Origin: Spirochaetaceae bacterium
GTDB taxonomy: Bacteria; Spirochaetota; Spirochaetia; Treponematales; Breznakiellaceae
Direction: 5' to 3'
NCBI GenBank assembly: GCA_031265015.1
Contig: JAISDG010000102.1
Coordinates: forward strand, 1-14,995
Length of the DNA stretch: 14,995 nucleotides
Part shown: piece after piece, positions 1 to 7,694 of the stretch
Position numbering within the stretch: the first letter of the stretch is position 1
Layout: every line of letters begins with the position of its first letter
Position numbers and translations under genes: made by a program
Notes under the pieces: generated by a model
Databases searched by the model: none
What the model saw: the letters and a program-made list of their open reading frames with translations, nothing else
What the model was told of the DNA's origin: nothing

Positions 1-45
1 AGATTGCTTTAATTGTAAAATTGGTACATACTCAAAACTGGTAAA

Positions 46-1431
46 ATGATGAATCGCGCGGAATACCAAAAAGCCTTCGATCAGGCCCTGAACCTCCGGG
101 CCGGCTGGCTTGAAAAAACAGAAGTCCCCAAATTCAAGGAAGAAATCAGGACTTTCCATAACGCCTTTGAGGCCCTGTACAAACTGCTGATTCAGAAAAA
201 ACTTATTAACGAGGATCCCTACAAACAGGAAGCTAAAATAGGGGAAATCAGGGTTCCCCCTCCCATCCAGCCGGACGGGGACCGGAAAGATCAGCTTACC
301 ATGAACCTTTCCGCCTATGACAACCAGCTGGATTTTTTGGTTAATTTTTTCCAAATCAGCATTGATTTTTTAACGCTGGAAAATATCAAGCGGATCCTGG
401 CCCTGGTCAAGTATATCGACTGGGCTCATTTTACTACCAATACCCAAAGTGCAACCACCAAGGCGGTGGTTGATGTAGTCAACCAGGCCCGGATAGGGAG
501 CGATCCGCTTACCGCCAATATGATCAACGAGTCCCTGGACAAACTGAACCAGGGGACGGGCTCAATTATCGCTTACCTGAGGGAAGCTACCGGTTTTAAC
601 CGGGAATTCTACAAACTGGAACTGCGGCAGAACATCACCGCCTCCATGAACGACGCTTCGGTAGAGGCGGTCAGAAAAAAATTTTCCGCCGCCATGCCCG
701 GAAAGCCCTTTTATCCCGATTTGATCGAAGAACTGATCCGGGAAGATTTTAGCCCCGGCGGCGAGCAGCTCCGTTCCGCGGTGTTGCAACAGCTGGCGGT
801 TCCGGAAAACAAGCCGAGGGTTGTCAAAAAGGAAGTTTCCGTTAAGACATCCCTGCTGGAAGGCCTGACGGTGATTAGTTCCACGACCGCCGCGCTGGGC
901 GACATTATTCCCCGGCTGGACGAAAACAACATGGTCTTTCAGAACCGCAGGCAGACCTTTGGTGAAAAACTCCGGGAACTGTTCCGCCAGATGCTGAACA
1001 GGGAACCCGCGCCGGTGATATACAACATCGAATACATCGATCCGGCAAAGGGCGCCTCGGTTAAGGAAACCGTCAATTTCTATGCCTTTCGTCCGGAACT
1101 TGACAAAAAGCTCCGTTTTTTTGCCTCCCTGGGAGGAAGAGGCGGCGCGGCCGCTTCCCGGCTTGAGGCAATGGAAGAAAAGCCCCTGCTGGCCCTGCTT
1201 GAAAAAGCCCTCCGGGAAGCCCAGGGCCTTCACAGGACCCTTTTCGGGCTGGACGAGTACTTTAAAGCGGAAGCCCCCAGGGAAAGCAGGGAAAAGATAA
1301 AAGGCATCAAGCCCGAACTGGGGACCTTGAAAAACGCCATTATCAAAGCCAACCAGAAGCGGCATGAATACAGCGCCCAGCTTGAAGAGGAAGAGCAACT
1401 TAAACGGCTGGGCGTTACGCCCGTTTCCTAA
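46..1431 (+). CDS. Conserved-looking hypothetical protein, helical, cytoplasmic (461 aa)
   Basis: I do not recognise a characterised family. The protein has no signal peptide and no membrane segment, so it is probably cytoplasmic. It is mostly amphipathic helix: a basic/aromatic N-terminal helical part (about residues 1-60), a hydrophobic helical middle (about 95-125), a mixed stretch around 319-355 that reads like beta strand, a glycine-rich turn (GGRGGAAAS, about 363-371), and a charged Glu/Lys tail with coiled-coil character (about 425-455). It might belong to one of the spirochaete-only families of unknown function (DUF5312 comes to mind, from memory and unchecked). The start is one of two adjacent ATGs (46 or 49); no convincing Shine-Dalgarno sequence precedes them. 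It ends 41 bp before the OppA-type gene on the same strand, so the two are probably co-transcribed. That it is a real gene is well supported by length and by the strand's codon pattern; its function is unknown. Confidence 0.85.
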   Translation: MMNRAEYQKAFDQALNLRAGWLEKTEVPKFKEEIRTFHNAFEALYKLLIQKKLINEDPYKQEAKIGEIRVPPPIQPDGDRKDQLTMNLSAYDNQLDFLVNFFQISIDFLTLENIKRILALVKYIDWAHFTTNTQSATTKAVVDVVNQARIGSDPLTANMINESLDKLNQGTGSIIAYLREATGFNREFYKLELRQNITASMNDASVEAVRKKFSAAMPGKPFYPDLIEELIREDFSPGGEQLRSAVLQQLAVPENKPRVVKKEVSVKTSLLEGLTVISSTTAALGDIIPRLDENNMVFQNRRQTFGEKLRELFRQMLNREPAPVIYNIEYIDPAKGASVKETVNFYAFRPELDKKLRFFASLGGRGGAAASRLEAMEEKPLLALLEKALREAQGLHRTLFGLDEYFKAEAPRESREKIKGIKPELGTLKNAIIKANQKRHEYSAQLEEEEQLKRLGVTPVS

Positions 1432-1472
1432 CCGGGCGCATAAAACTCCGGAAGTACCGGAAAGGACCCATA

Positions 1473-3122
1473 ATGAAAACAGCGGTTAAACAAATCCTTT
1501 TTTGCGCCGGCCTTGTAGTGCTGGCGGTTTCCCTCGGGGCGCAGGCCGAACCGGGGACCGGGAATAACCCGCCGGACGGGGGCAGAAAAATTTTTACCCT
1601 TCCGGGACAGTACGCCGAAACCCGGCCGGATATTGCCGACCGTACCGAACTGATGGCGGTGTTATCCGGCAACGGCCTGGAGCTGGACTTTCGTAAATCC
1701 TACCTGGCCAGCGAAGCCCAGATATTTACCGCCCTCTACGAAGGGCTCTTTTCCTACAACCCCTTTACCCTGGAGCCGGTTCTGGCCGCCGCTTCGTCCT
1801 GGCAGCTGTCGGAAGACAAAAAGGTTTGGACCTTTACAATCCGGCAGAACGCCCGGTTCTGGAACGGCGATCCCCTGCGGGCGGAAAATTTCCGCTCGGC
1901 ATGGCTTTCTATGCTGGATCCCTCCAGGGAAATCCCCTATTCATCCCTTTTCGACATTATCGAAGGCGCCAGGGACTACCGGCTGGGAAAGACGGCGGAT
2001 CCCTCCACCGTGGGAATCATTGCCCAGAGCGATACCGTTCTGGTGGTCCGGCTGAACGCCCCGGCATCTTTCTTTCCCAGCATGCTCTGCCACCATTCGT
2101 TCAGCCCCATTCATCCCTCCATGCTTGATGCCGGGAACTGGTCCGTACCCGTTTCCAACGGCCCCTTTTATGTAACGGGAAGGGACGAAGAAACCCTGAC
2201 CCTGACAAAGAACGAGCTGTACTGGGACGCGGAGCGGGTCTCCCTTAAAAAGATCATCCTGCGCCTTACCGACGACGATGAAGAATCCGCGGCGCTGTGG
2301 AATTCCGGGGAAGCCCGGTGGATTGCCGGCTCCGTTGACCTGGATGCCCTGAGCGACCGCAGCGGCATCATGGTAAACCCCATGTTCGCCACCCATTACT
2401 ACTATATCCGTTCCACCGGGCCCTGGAAGGATCACCGGCTGCGCCGGGCCCTGACGCTGGTCCTTCCCTGGAACGAAATCCGGGGAAACTATTACCTTCC
2501 CGCCAAAACCCTGATCTATCCCATCTCGGGGTATCCTGAAATCGAGGGCATTGAGTCCGGGGACGAGGAAGAAGCCATGAACCTTCTTGAAGAAGCGGGA
2601 TACCCCAGGGGAGTGGGACTGCCGGAACTGGTTATCCGGATTACCCCTTCGGAAGATCAGGACCGGATAGCCAAGCTCATGGCCTCCGCCTGGATGAAGC
2701 TGGGCATCCCGGTCAAGCTTGATGTCGTGCCCTACAACCGCTACTTTGCGTCCCTGAAAACCGCGGATTATAACGTGGGATCCACCACCTGGATCGGGGA
2801 CTTTGCCGATCCCTATACGTTTTTGCAGATGTGGCGGCGGGATTCCAACCTGAACGACGCCCGCAATGATGACGAGGACTACGAGGCCCTGATGGAGCGA
2901 TCCATGTACGAAGAGGGGAAAGCCCGGTTCGACACTCTGGCGGAGGCGGAACAGCTTCTTCTGGACCGGGGAGCGGTGCTGCCCGTTTCCTTTAGCCCCG
3001 CCCTTAACATCATCGACACCGACGAAATAGAAGGATGGTTTCCCAATGCCATGGACATCCATCCCTTTAAGTACTTCCGCTTTAAGGCCTTTAAGCCTTT
3101 ACCGGGAGTCACCAGGCTGTAG
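1473..3122 (+). CDS. Periplasmic oligopeptide/solute-binding protein, OppA type (SBP_bac_5)
   Basis: This is an extracytoplasmic substrate-binding protein of the ABC peptide/nickel class. A signal peptide covers residues 1-25 (Lys near the N-terminus, hydrophobic core, cleavage probably after LGAQA). There is no lipobox at that site: the only early Cys (residue 11) sits inside the hydrophobic core, so it looks like a soluble periplasmic protein rather than the lipoprotein usual for spirochaete binding proteins. Family hallmarks are the segment WTFTIRQNARFWNGDPLRAE (about residues 119-138), the later LRRAL helix and the glycine/aspartate-rich C-terminal lobe with WIGDFADPYTFLQMW. Its 549 aa matches the family. 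Start: ATG with AAAGGA at 1461-1466, six bases upstream. No permease or ATPase genes lie alongside, so it either shares a transporter encoded elsewhere or acts as a sensor/carrier. The ligand (peptide, nickel or other) cannot be told from sequence; peptide is the default. Confidence 0.92.
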   Translation: MKTAVKQILFCAGLVVLAVSLGAQAEPGTGNNPPDGGRKIFTLPGQYAETRPDIADRTELMAVLSGNGLELDFRKSYLASEAQIFTALYEGLFSYNPFTLEPVLAAASSWQLSEDKKVWTFTIRQNARFWNGDPLRAENFRSAWLSMLDPSREIPYSSLFDIIEGARDYRLGKTADPSTVGIIAQSDTVLVVRLNAPASFFPSMLCHHSFSPIHPSMLDAGNWSVPVSNGPFYVTGRDEETLTLTKNELYWDAERVSLKKIILRLTDDDEESAALWNSGEARWIAGSVDLDALSDRSGIMVNPMFATHYYYIRSTGPWKDHRLRRALTLVLPWNEIRGNYYLPAKTLIYPISGYPEIEGIESGDEEEAMNLLEEAGYPRGVGLPELVIRITPSEDQDRIAKLMASAWMKLGIPVKLDVVPYNRYFASLKTADYNVGSTTWIGDFADPYTFLQMWRRDSNLNDARNDDEDYEALMERSMYEEGKARFDTLAEAEQLLLDRGAVLPVSFSPALNIIDTDEIEGWFPNAMDIHPFKYFRFKAFKPLPGVTRL

Positions 3123-3153
3123 GGTTCAAGCTGTTTCAAGGCACTGGGGGAAC

Positions 3154-4020
3154 TCACCGGATCACTTCCGAGTCGCCTTCCAGGTTAAAGGATCCGGTAT
3201 ACACCGGAAGGTAGTCCCGGGCCGTATTGATCTTGACGGCGCCGCTGAAACGATAGCGGATGCGTTCCATATTGATTACCTGATCCAGCAGGTCCCGGCG
3301 CATGTCGATAAAATTCATTTTTAAAAAAAGTTCTTTTTCCGCTGAACCGGCTGCGGGTACCAGGATGGTATTTTTTTCCGTACCCTCCGCCCACAGGCGT
3401 CCCGATCCGTAAAGTTCAAATTGAAAGGAACTTAAATTCACCGGGAAGGGATTGGGATTGCTGATGCGGATTCTGACCCTGAAGCGGGTGTTGATCAATT
3501 CCGCCTGCATAACGGCGATGGAGATAATTTCAAAAACCGGTTTCCTGACGGGAGAGAATTCGGCGGCGCCGCTGGGGGAAACCGTCATTTTTTTCCCGCC
3601 AAAAGCAAAATCAAGATGGGTGGTCAGAACAACTTTTACGGTATCGGCCGGAGCCGTATCCGGCAGCGCCTTTTTCAGATCCAGCTTAAGCTGCAGGGGG
3701 ATCTCCGCCTTTTGCCGGGGCGGCAGCCGGAGCGGCAGAGCCGGTTCCAGGCTGCTTCCCTCCGCCGGCTCCCTGCCGTCAAGGGTAAGTTTGTATCCGG
3801 CCAGGCTTAGATCCGCTGCGGTATCCCGGTTGTTTTCCGCGGTAAGCGTAAAATGCAGGGTCACCGTATCGGGATCCGAAGCCTGGGGATGATCAAAAAC
3901 CAGGGAAGCCGGGGGCGGAGCCGAGCCGGGAACGCTCCTGCAGGCCAGGAGGGCAAGGGGCAGCCAGAAAACGGCAATGCCGGCATAGGAAAGGCGGGTC
4001 ATATTCTTAAATATCGGCAT
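3154..4020 (-). CDS. Lipoprotein with two LEA type 2 (WHy) domains
   Basis: The product is a probable membrane-anchored lipoprotein. The hydrophobic leader ends in LALLAC (lipobox LLAC, Cys27), followed by a short Pro/Ser linker. Two beta-rich repeats follow: about 38-155, and about 160-285 with the typical RISNPNPFPVNLSSFQFEL segment (asparagine-proline pairs, then alternating hydrophobics). This is the LEA14/WHy fold, also found in bacterial lipoproteins; the bacterial role is not settled and is often linked to desiccation or envelope stress. The annotated ATG (4020) lies 14 bp inside the upstream sigma-like gene; a second ATG at 4002 (residue 7), two bases after the preceding TAA region, would give an equally good 21-residue signal peptide. 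Either way translation is probably coupled to the upstream gene. It converges on the OppA-type gene with 31 bp between stops, and I see no clear terminator there. Confidence 0.85.
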   Translation of the reverse strand: MPIFKNMTRLSYAGIAVFWLPLALLACRSVPGSAPPPASLVFDHPQASDPDTVTLHFTLTAENNRDTAADLSLAGYKLTLDGREPAEGSSLEPALPLRLPPRQKAEIPLQLKLDLKKALPDTAPADTVKVVLTTHLDFAFGGKKMTVSPSGAAEFSPVRKPVFEIISIAVMQAELINTRFRVRIRISNPNPFPVNLSSFQFELYGSGRLWAEGTEKNTILVPAAGSAEKELFLKMNFIDMRRDLLDQVINMERIRYRFSGAVKINTARDYLPVYTGSFNLEGDSEVIR

Positions 4021-4864
4021 TTTGCTGCCGGACCGGCAAGCTTCCCTGGTTTTTAAGCCTGACCGAATAAAGGTTGCTGTCGACCGTACCCTTCGCGATT
4101 TTCATCACCTGGGCCACCTGTCTGTTGGACGCGTCCATGCGCATCAGTGAAAGCCTCCGGCGCATGGAACTCAGTCTTTTCCTGGCGGTTTCAAGGCAGC
4201 GCGTCATTTTTATCCGGTGGGCCGAATGGGCGGGCGCGGCCTGCATGCGCTTTTCAAAGGCCAGGCAGCGATAAAACTGGCAGTAGATCCGTTCCTTAAG
4301 CTCCCTGATGGTTTCTTCCCGTTTAAGCCGGAGGGCTCTCAATTCGTCGACCATGCGGATTAGTTCATCCTTATCCATATTCAGACACGGGGCCAGCCGT
4401 TCCAGCCGGCTTTCCGAAAGGTAATGATAGGATTTTAACAGCAGCATTAATACCTGACGGGGATTGGAAATCTTTGTATGCCGGATGTGTTCTCCGGCGT
4501 ATTCGGGCTCCTCTGTATCACAGACCGTCATTTCCGCGGCCCTGGCGCTCCACCAGATCCTTTCGGTGATCCGGTGATCCTTTTTGCGCAGCGCGTATTC
4601 CCTGGCGGACAGCCGGATCATGGCGGTAATGTACGCCTCAAAACTTGAACCCCGGTCGCTGTAGCGGTCTACCGCTTTGCTTAGCCGGGGGTACAGCCAG
4701 CTGATAAAATCATCACAGGCGTCGGGGTTCCACCGGGAAAGAAAAAAGCGTTTGGGATGATCCCTGATATAGACAAATATTCTTCCTTCAAGTTCCTTTC
4801 GGTCAATCAGGCCCCGGTTAAATTCCGCAAGCATCCCGTTAAGATCCTGGGACTGGTCAATCAT
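4007..4864 (-). CDS. Divergent sigma-70-like protein, function unassigned
   Basis: This 285-aa basic, helical protein resembles a sigma-70 family factor at both ends without being a standard member. Residues about 38-98 look like region 2 (helical core with CDDFISWLYPRLSKAVDRYS, then SSFEAYITAMIRLSAREYAL and a basic KKDHR tail). Residues about 242-271 look like the region 4 helix-turn-helix (SNRQVAQVMKIAKGTVDSNL, where sigma factors have an IAxxLgis-GTVkSr pattern). Between them is an enlarged, Arg/Lys-rich helical segment (about 137-240) not expected in an ECF sigma. It could be an ECF-like sigma, a DNA-binding regulator derived from one, or a structural mimic. No signal peptide or membrane segment. 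Start: ATG at 4864 with AAGGAG (AATAAGGAGCAAAGT) just upstream, a strong ribosome site. Its 3' end overlaps the LEA lipoprotein gene by 14 bp. A perfect palindrome lies about 80 bp upstream. Confidence 0.8.
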   Translation of the reverse strand: MIDQSQDLNGMLAEFNRGLIDRKELEGRIFVYIRDHPKRFFLSRWNPDACDDFISWLYPRLSKAVDRYSDRGSSFEAYITAMIRLSAREYALRKKDHRITERIWWSARAAEMTVCDTEEPEYAGEHIRHTKISNPRQVLMLLLKSYHYLSESRLERLAPCLNMDKDELIRMVDELRALRLKREETIRELKERIYCQFYRCLAFEKRMQAAPAHSAHRIKMTRCLETARKRLSSMRRRLSLMRMDASNRQVAQVMKIAKGTVDSNLYSVRLKNQGSLPVRQQNADI

Positions 4865-4944
4865 ACTTTGCTCCTTATTGTTGTATTGGTTATCGGGTAA
4901 TTAGGGAGCGGCCGTGGTTCTTGATTGTTTTTTTGCGGGAAAAG

Positions 4945-4956
4945 TGACAATTGTCA
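4945..4956. promoter_or_regulatory. Perfect 12-bp palindrome TGACAATTGTCA, candidate operator
   Basis: The 12 bases read the same on both strands. The site sits in the 122-bp gap upstream of the sigma-like gene (start 4864) and downstream of the DHH phosphoesterase stop (4987). TTGTCA within it resembles a -35 box on the minus strand, but I could not find a good -10 at the right distance. No binding protein is known; the operator role is inferred from symmetry and position only. Confidence 0.35.
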
Positions 4957-4986
4957 TGGATTTTTATGTTGCCCGGAGAGATCTTT

Positions 4987-5994
4987 TTATGAAAACCAGG
5001 GGGCAAAGGCGGCGGTAAGTTTTTCTTCCAGAAGAGGGATGGTTCCCGCGGTTTTTGCCCCCGACGCGTTTTTGTGTCCGCCGCCGCCGAACTGTTCCGC
5101 CACCGCCGCAACGTCGATACGGTTTCTGGATCGAAGGCCGATGGTACATTCGCCGGGGTTTTCCTGGCGGAGCAGGCCGACAGCTTCCACCCCTTCGACG
5201 GACAGGAGGAGCTGGTAGATCGTATCCGAGTCCCTGCTTTCCCGGCCGAATTGTTCCGTTTCTTCCAGGGTTTCGCCGGAGACAAGCAGCCGTCCCCCGT
5301 AGTAGGACCGGGTGTTTGCCAGGACCCTTCCCATAAGCAGCCGGGAATTGAGGCTTTTACCGCCGTTGATGGCGGCAAATATTTTTTTGGGGCTGGCTCC
5401 GGCGGCGGTCAGGGCGGCGGCGGTTTCAAAGGCTTCGGCGGATCCTTCGTCCAGGTGGCGGAAAAATCCCGTATCGGTACACAATCCGAAAAGGAGCAGT
5501 TCCGCCTCTTCCGGGGTGGGGACAAATCCCAGTTCCCCGATGAGTTTGGCGGCCATCAAGGTAACGGAGGGAGCGCCGGGATCAAGGTATATCACGTCTC
5601 CCCAGGGGGAACCGGAAAGATGATGATCCACCACCGCCAGGGGCAGGCCGTCTATGGGTATTTTCCCCACCCGGTCCCGGGTCGAGCAGTCCATCACCAA
5701 TACCCGCGTACCGCGGTCTCCGGAATGTAAAGCGTCCTCTTGAAAACGGGGCGCCGAATCGTTACGGGCCGGATCCGGGCAGGGCACAAAATACTTTTCA
5801 AAGGGTTTTATTTCGGTACGCTTAAAGGGACCGGCTGAACAGGGGTACGCTTTTTTACCCATCCTCCGCAGGACCGACGTTACCGCCAGCTGGCTTCCTA
5901 CGCAGTCCCCATCGGGTTCCTCGTGGCCGGCGACAATAAAAGTAATTCCCCCCCGGATAAAATCGAGCAATTCGGCGGGAACCGGTACCGGCAT
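4987..5994 (-). CDS. nrnA: DHH/DHHA1 phosphoesterase, NrnA-like (oligoribonuclease / pAp phosphatase)
   Basis: The predicted enzyme degrades short oligonucleotides (nanoRNA) and/or dephosphorylates 3'-phosphoadenosine 5'-phosphate, in the cytoplasm, using two metal ions. All DHH landmarks are present, numbering from the chosen start: GHEEPDGDCVGS (residues 23-34) for metal binding, VMDCS (Asp102), VDHH (Asp123-His125), CTDTG (Asp174), and the C-terminal DHHA1 glycine motif GGGGHKNASGA (303-313). A short extra loop precedes the VMDCS strand. Length 335 aa fits the family. I chose ATG 5994 rather than the in-frame TTG at 6009, because TAGGA ends six bases before this ATG and overlaps the stop of the upstream peptidase gene. 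The gap to that gene is 8 bp, so they are an operon. NrnA is the best name; a related DHH activity (for example cyclic dinucleotide products) cannot be excluded. Confidence 0.88.
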   Translation of the reverse strand: MPVPVPAELLDFIRGGITFIVAGHEEPDGDCVGSQLAVTSVLRRMGKKAYPCSAGPFKRTEIKPFEKYFVPCPDPARNDSAPRFQEDALHSGDRGTRVLVMDCSTRDRVGKIPIDGLPLAVVDHHLSGSPWGDVIYLDPGAPSVTLMAAKLIGELGFVPTPEEAELLLFGLCTDTGFFRHLDEGSAEAFETAAALTAAGASPKKIFAAINGGKSLNSRLLMGRVLANTRSYYGGRLLVSGETLEETEQFGRESRDSDTIYQLLLSVEGVEAVGLLRQENPGECTIGLRSRNRIDVAAVAEQFGGGGHKNASGAKTAGTIPLLEEKLTAAFAPWFS

Positions 5995-6002
5995 GGATAT
6001 TC

Positions 6003-7190
6003 CTAGCAAAAGAGCAGTTTGAACTGCCGGCCCTGCTTTTCCGCGCCGGGGCCGGAAACCCGGAGAGCGCCGCCGGAAATATAGCAGTCCACTTCGGTTC
6101 TGAAACCGTAAGCGGAAAGGTAGATCCCCGGCTCCAGGGAAAAACAGGAACCCTCCAGAAGAAACCGGGGATCGGCAAATTCCACCGAATCCATGTTAAC
6201 CCCGGAACCGTGAACCTCCGTATCGATGCCGTGGCCGGTCCGGTGTTTCAGGGCCTGCCCGTAGCCCCGGTCAATAAGCACACTCCGGGTGTAGGCGTCC
6301 ACCTCCGCGCCGGTCAGGGGTTTTCCCGCGGCCAGGGCTGTTTCGATAAAGGCGATGGCCGATTCCCGGCTTTCGGCCAGATCGGCAAAGATCTTTTCTT
6401 CCTCCGCGGCGGCCGCGGGCTTTCCGTAAAAACCCGCCCAGGAAATGTCCGCGTAAACCGCCCCGGGGCTTTTTTCCCTGGCCCAAAGATCCAGCTGGAT
6501 CACGTCCCCTTCCTTCAGCGCCGAACCGCGGCCGGAAAAATCATAGTGGGGATCGGAACTGTGGGCCCCCGCCGCCGCCAGGGGGCTGTGGTCCCGGACA
6601 AAGCCCCGGCGGCCAAATTCATCCTCCATAAGCTGCCGCAGATCCCCCTCGTAGATGGTTTTCCCCGAACCATGGGAGGCGCCGGCAAAATCCCAGACCT
6701 TCGCGACAATCTCGTAGAGTCCCGCGGCGGCCCGTTCATGGGAGGCGATGCCTTCCTCATCCAAAAGGCCCTTAACGCGCTGAACCAGCGCTTCGGCGGA
6801 AACCAGAACAAGCCCCGCCTTTGACAGCACGGCGTAGGTACCCGCGTCCATGAAGGATACGGCGCAGATGTTTTCCGAAACATGAACCCCCCAGCGTTTT
6901 CCCCGCAATGGCGCCAGGCGCCGGATAAGATCTTCCCTGTTTATGTAGGATTGTACGGCTCCCGGCAGTCCGTCCAGATGTCCCGCCTCGATGGCATGGA
7001 CCAGCCCGTAGGGCTGCCCGGAAGCGGGGACCGCGTAAAACCAGAACCGGGAATTGGTCAGTTCCGGCGGCCGGTCCAGCAATTCGTCGGAAAGCCTGTC
7101 CCGGTGCCGGAAGTTACAAAAAAGCCATCCGTCAAGATGTTCTTCCCGGATGGCTTTCTGGATTTTAGCTATGACCTCACTGCTGTTCAT
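6003..7190 (-). CDS. M24 family metallopeptidase, Xaa-Pro aminopeptidase type
   Basis: The protein should hydrolyse the N-terminal residue from peptides with proline in second position. It has an N-terminal creatinase-like domain (about 1-140) and a C-terminal pita-bread catalytic domain (about 150-395). The five metal ligands can be located: Asp234 (IQLDLWA), Asp248 (YADISW), His320 (RTGHGID), Glu353 (SLEPGIY) and Glu365 (FRTEVDCYI). The loop between the first two ligands is three residues longer than in E. coli PepP. No signal peptide, so cytoplasmic. Length 395 aa is short of PepP and closer to prolidase-type members, so substrate (dipeptide or longer) is open. Its ATG lies 14 bp inside the upstream secreted-protein gene, without a clear Shine-Dalgarno sequence, which suggests coupled translation. 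It is followed after 8 bp by the DHH gene. Confidence 0.92.
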   Translation of the reverse strand: MNSSEVIAKIQKAIREEHLDGWLFCNFRHRDRLSDELLDRPPELTNSRFWFYAVPASGQPYGLVHAIEAGHLDGLPGAVQSYINREDLIRRLAPLRGKRWGVHVSENICAVSFMDAGTYAVLSKAGLVLVSAEALVQRVKGLLDEEGIASHERAAAGLYEIVAKVWDFAGASHGSGKTIYEGDLRQLMEDEFGRRGFVRDHSPLAAAGAHSSDPHYDFSGRGSALKEGDVIQLDLWAREKSPGAVYADISWAGFYGKPAAAAEEEKIFADLAESRESAIAFIETALAAGKPLTGAEVDAYTRSVLIDRGYGQALKHRTGHGIDTEVHGSGVNMDSVEFADPRFLLEGSCFSLEPGIYLSAYGFRTEVDCYISGGALRVSGPGAEKQGRQFKLLFC

Positions 7191-7620
7191 CGGAAAAACC
7201 GAGTTCTATCCCCTCAACTCCCTCAAAACGGCTGTCAATATTAACGTTGGAGGGAATATTTCCCCAGGTAAGGTGGCTGGCCCTTCTGCTGACATAGAGC
7301 CGCACTCCGTGAAAAGCCCCTTCCTTGTAGAAAACCGACATACAGGGCCAGGTTTTGCCGTCCCCAATCTGGATAAGTTCCGCTTTTCTGGAATCCGCCC
7401 GGAACCATTCAAAGGGTATATAGGCCCGTCCCAGGGTATTGGCGCCTTTACGGTAGACCACCACGTAACCCTTACGGTAGGAATACACCTTTTCCACGGG
7501 AACATTGACATAGTACAGTTCGGAGGTATTTGCGGCCCCCCATTTGTCCTGCTGCGCTGCCAGGGGCAGGGCGCCGAGAACCAAAAACCCGGCAAACGCC
7601 AGGATGGGTAATTTTTTCAT
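7177..7620 (-). CDS. Small secreted hypothetical protein (147 aa)
   Basis: I do not recognise the family. The first 22 residues form a textbook signal peptide (MKK, hydrophobic core, cleavage probably after LPLAA), with no lipobox, so a soluble periplasmic product is likely. The mature part, about 125 residues, alternates aromatic and charged residues (YYVNVPVEKVYSYRKGYVVV, then AYIPFEWF) and looks like an all-beta domain rich in Tyr, Trp and Arg; one Cys is present (about residue 92). The start is firm: ATG 7620 is preceded by AAAGGAGG at six or seven bases. A plausible promoter lies at 7648-7676. It is the first gene of a probable operon and overlaps the M24 peptidase by 14 bp. A role connected with peptide handling is only a guess from position. 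Confidence 0.85.
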   Translation of the reverse strand: MKKLPILAFAGFLVLGALPLAAQQDKWGAANTSELYYVNVPVEKVYSYRKGYVVVYRKGANTLGRAYIPFEWFRADSRKAELIQIGDGKTWPCMSVFYKEGAFHGVRLYVSRRASHLTWGNIPSNVNIDSRFEGVEGIELGFSDEQQ

Positions 7621-7647
7621 AGCTTCCTCCTTTCGGGTGCAGGGACA

Positions 7648-7676
7648 ATTTTAACTTTTAAAGGCTCCTTTGAAAA
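7648..7676 (-). promoter_or_regulatory. Probable promoter of the secreted protein-M24 peptidase-DHH operon
   Basis: On the minus strand a -35 like TTTTCA (7676-7671, four of six consensus bases) is separated by 17 bp from a -10 TAAAAT (7653-7648, five of six). The expected transcript start leaves a leader of roughly 20 bases that includes the strong AAAGGAGG ribosome site before ATG 7620. Position and spacing are good; the -35 match is moderate. Confidence 0.5.
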
Positions 7677-7681
7677 AGCCT
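7662..7681 (-). terminator. Weak hairpin after argF, possible terminator
   Basis: On the minus strand AGGCT (7681-7677) can pair with AGCCT (7666-7662) around a 10-base loop, followed by TTTAAAAG. The stem is only 5 bp and the T-tract is interrupted. It overlaps the -35 of the next gene's promoter, so it is a weak candidate. It starts about 14 bp after the argF stop. Confidence 0.3.
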
Positions 7682-7694
7682 CTTAGTAACTATA

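Noticed and set aside
1..45. Promoter TTGCTT-N17-CATACT before the first gene
   Set aside because: Only a partial match at both boxes and the window edge hides the upstream sequence; not strong enough to list.
562..1398. Minus-strand open frame (278 codons) opposite the 461-aa gene
   Set aside because: Composition is typical of a shadow frame (Phe/Gly/Gln-rich), it has no ribosome site, and the plus-strand frame continues the codon pattern of the following gene.
1432..1472. CCGG-AAGTA-CCGG hairpin between the first two genes as a terminator
   Set aside because: Only four base pairs and no T-run; the gap is more consistent with an operon.
1941..3062. Long minus-strand open frame (373 codons) opposite the OppA-type gene
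   Set aside because: It lies wholly inside a clear SBP_bac_5 gene, its translation is Gly/Pro/Val-rich with no family likeness, and GC-rich codon use readily leaves antisense frames open.
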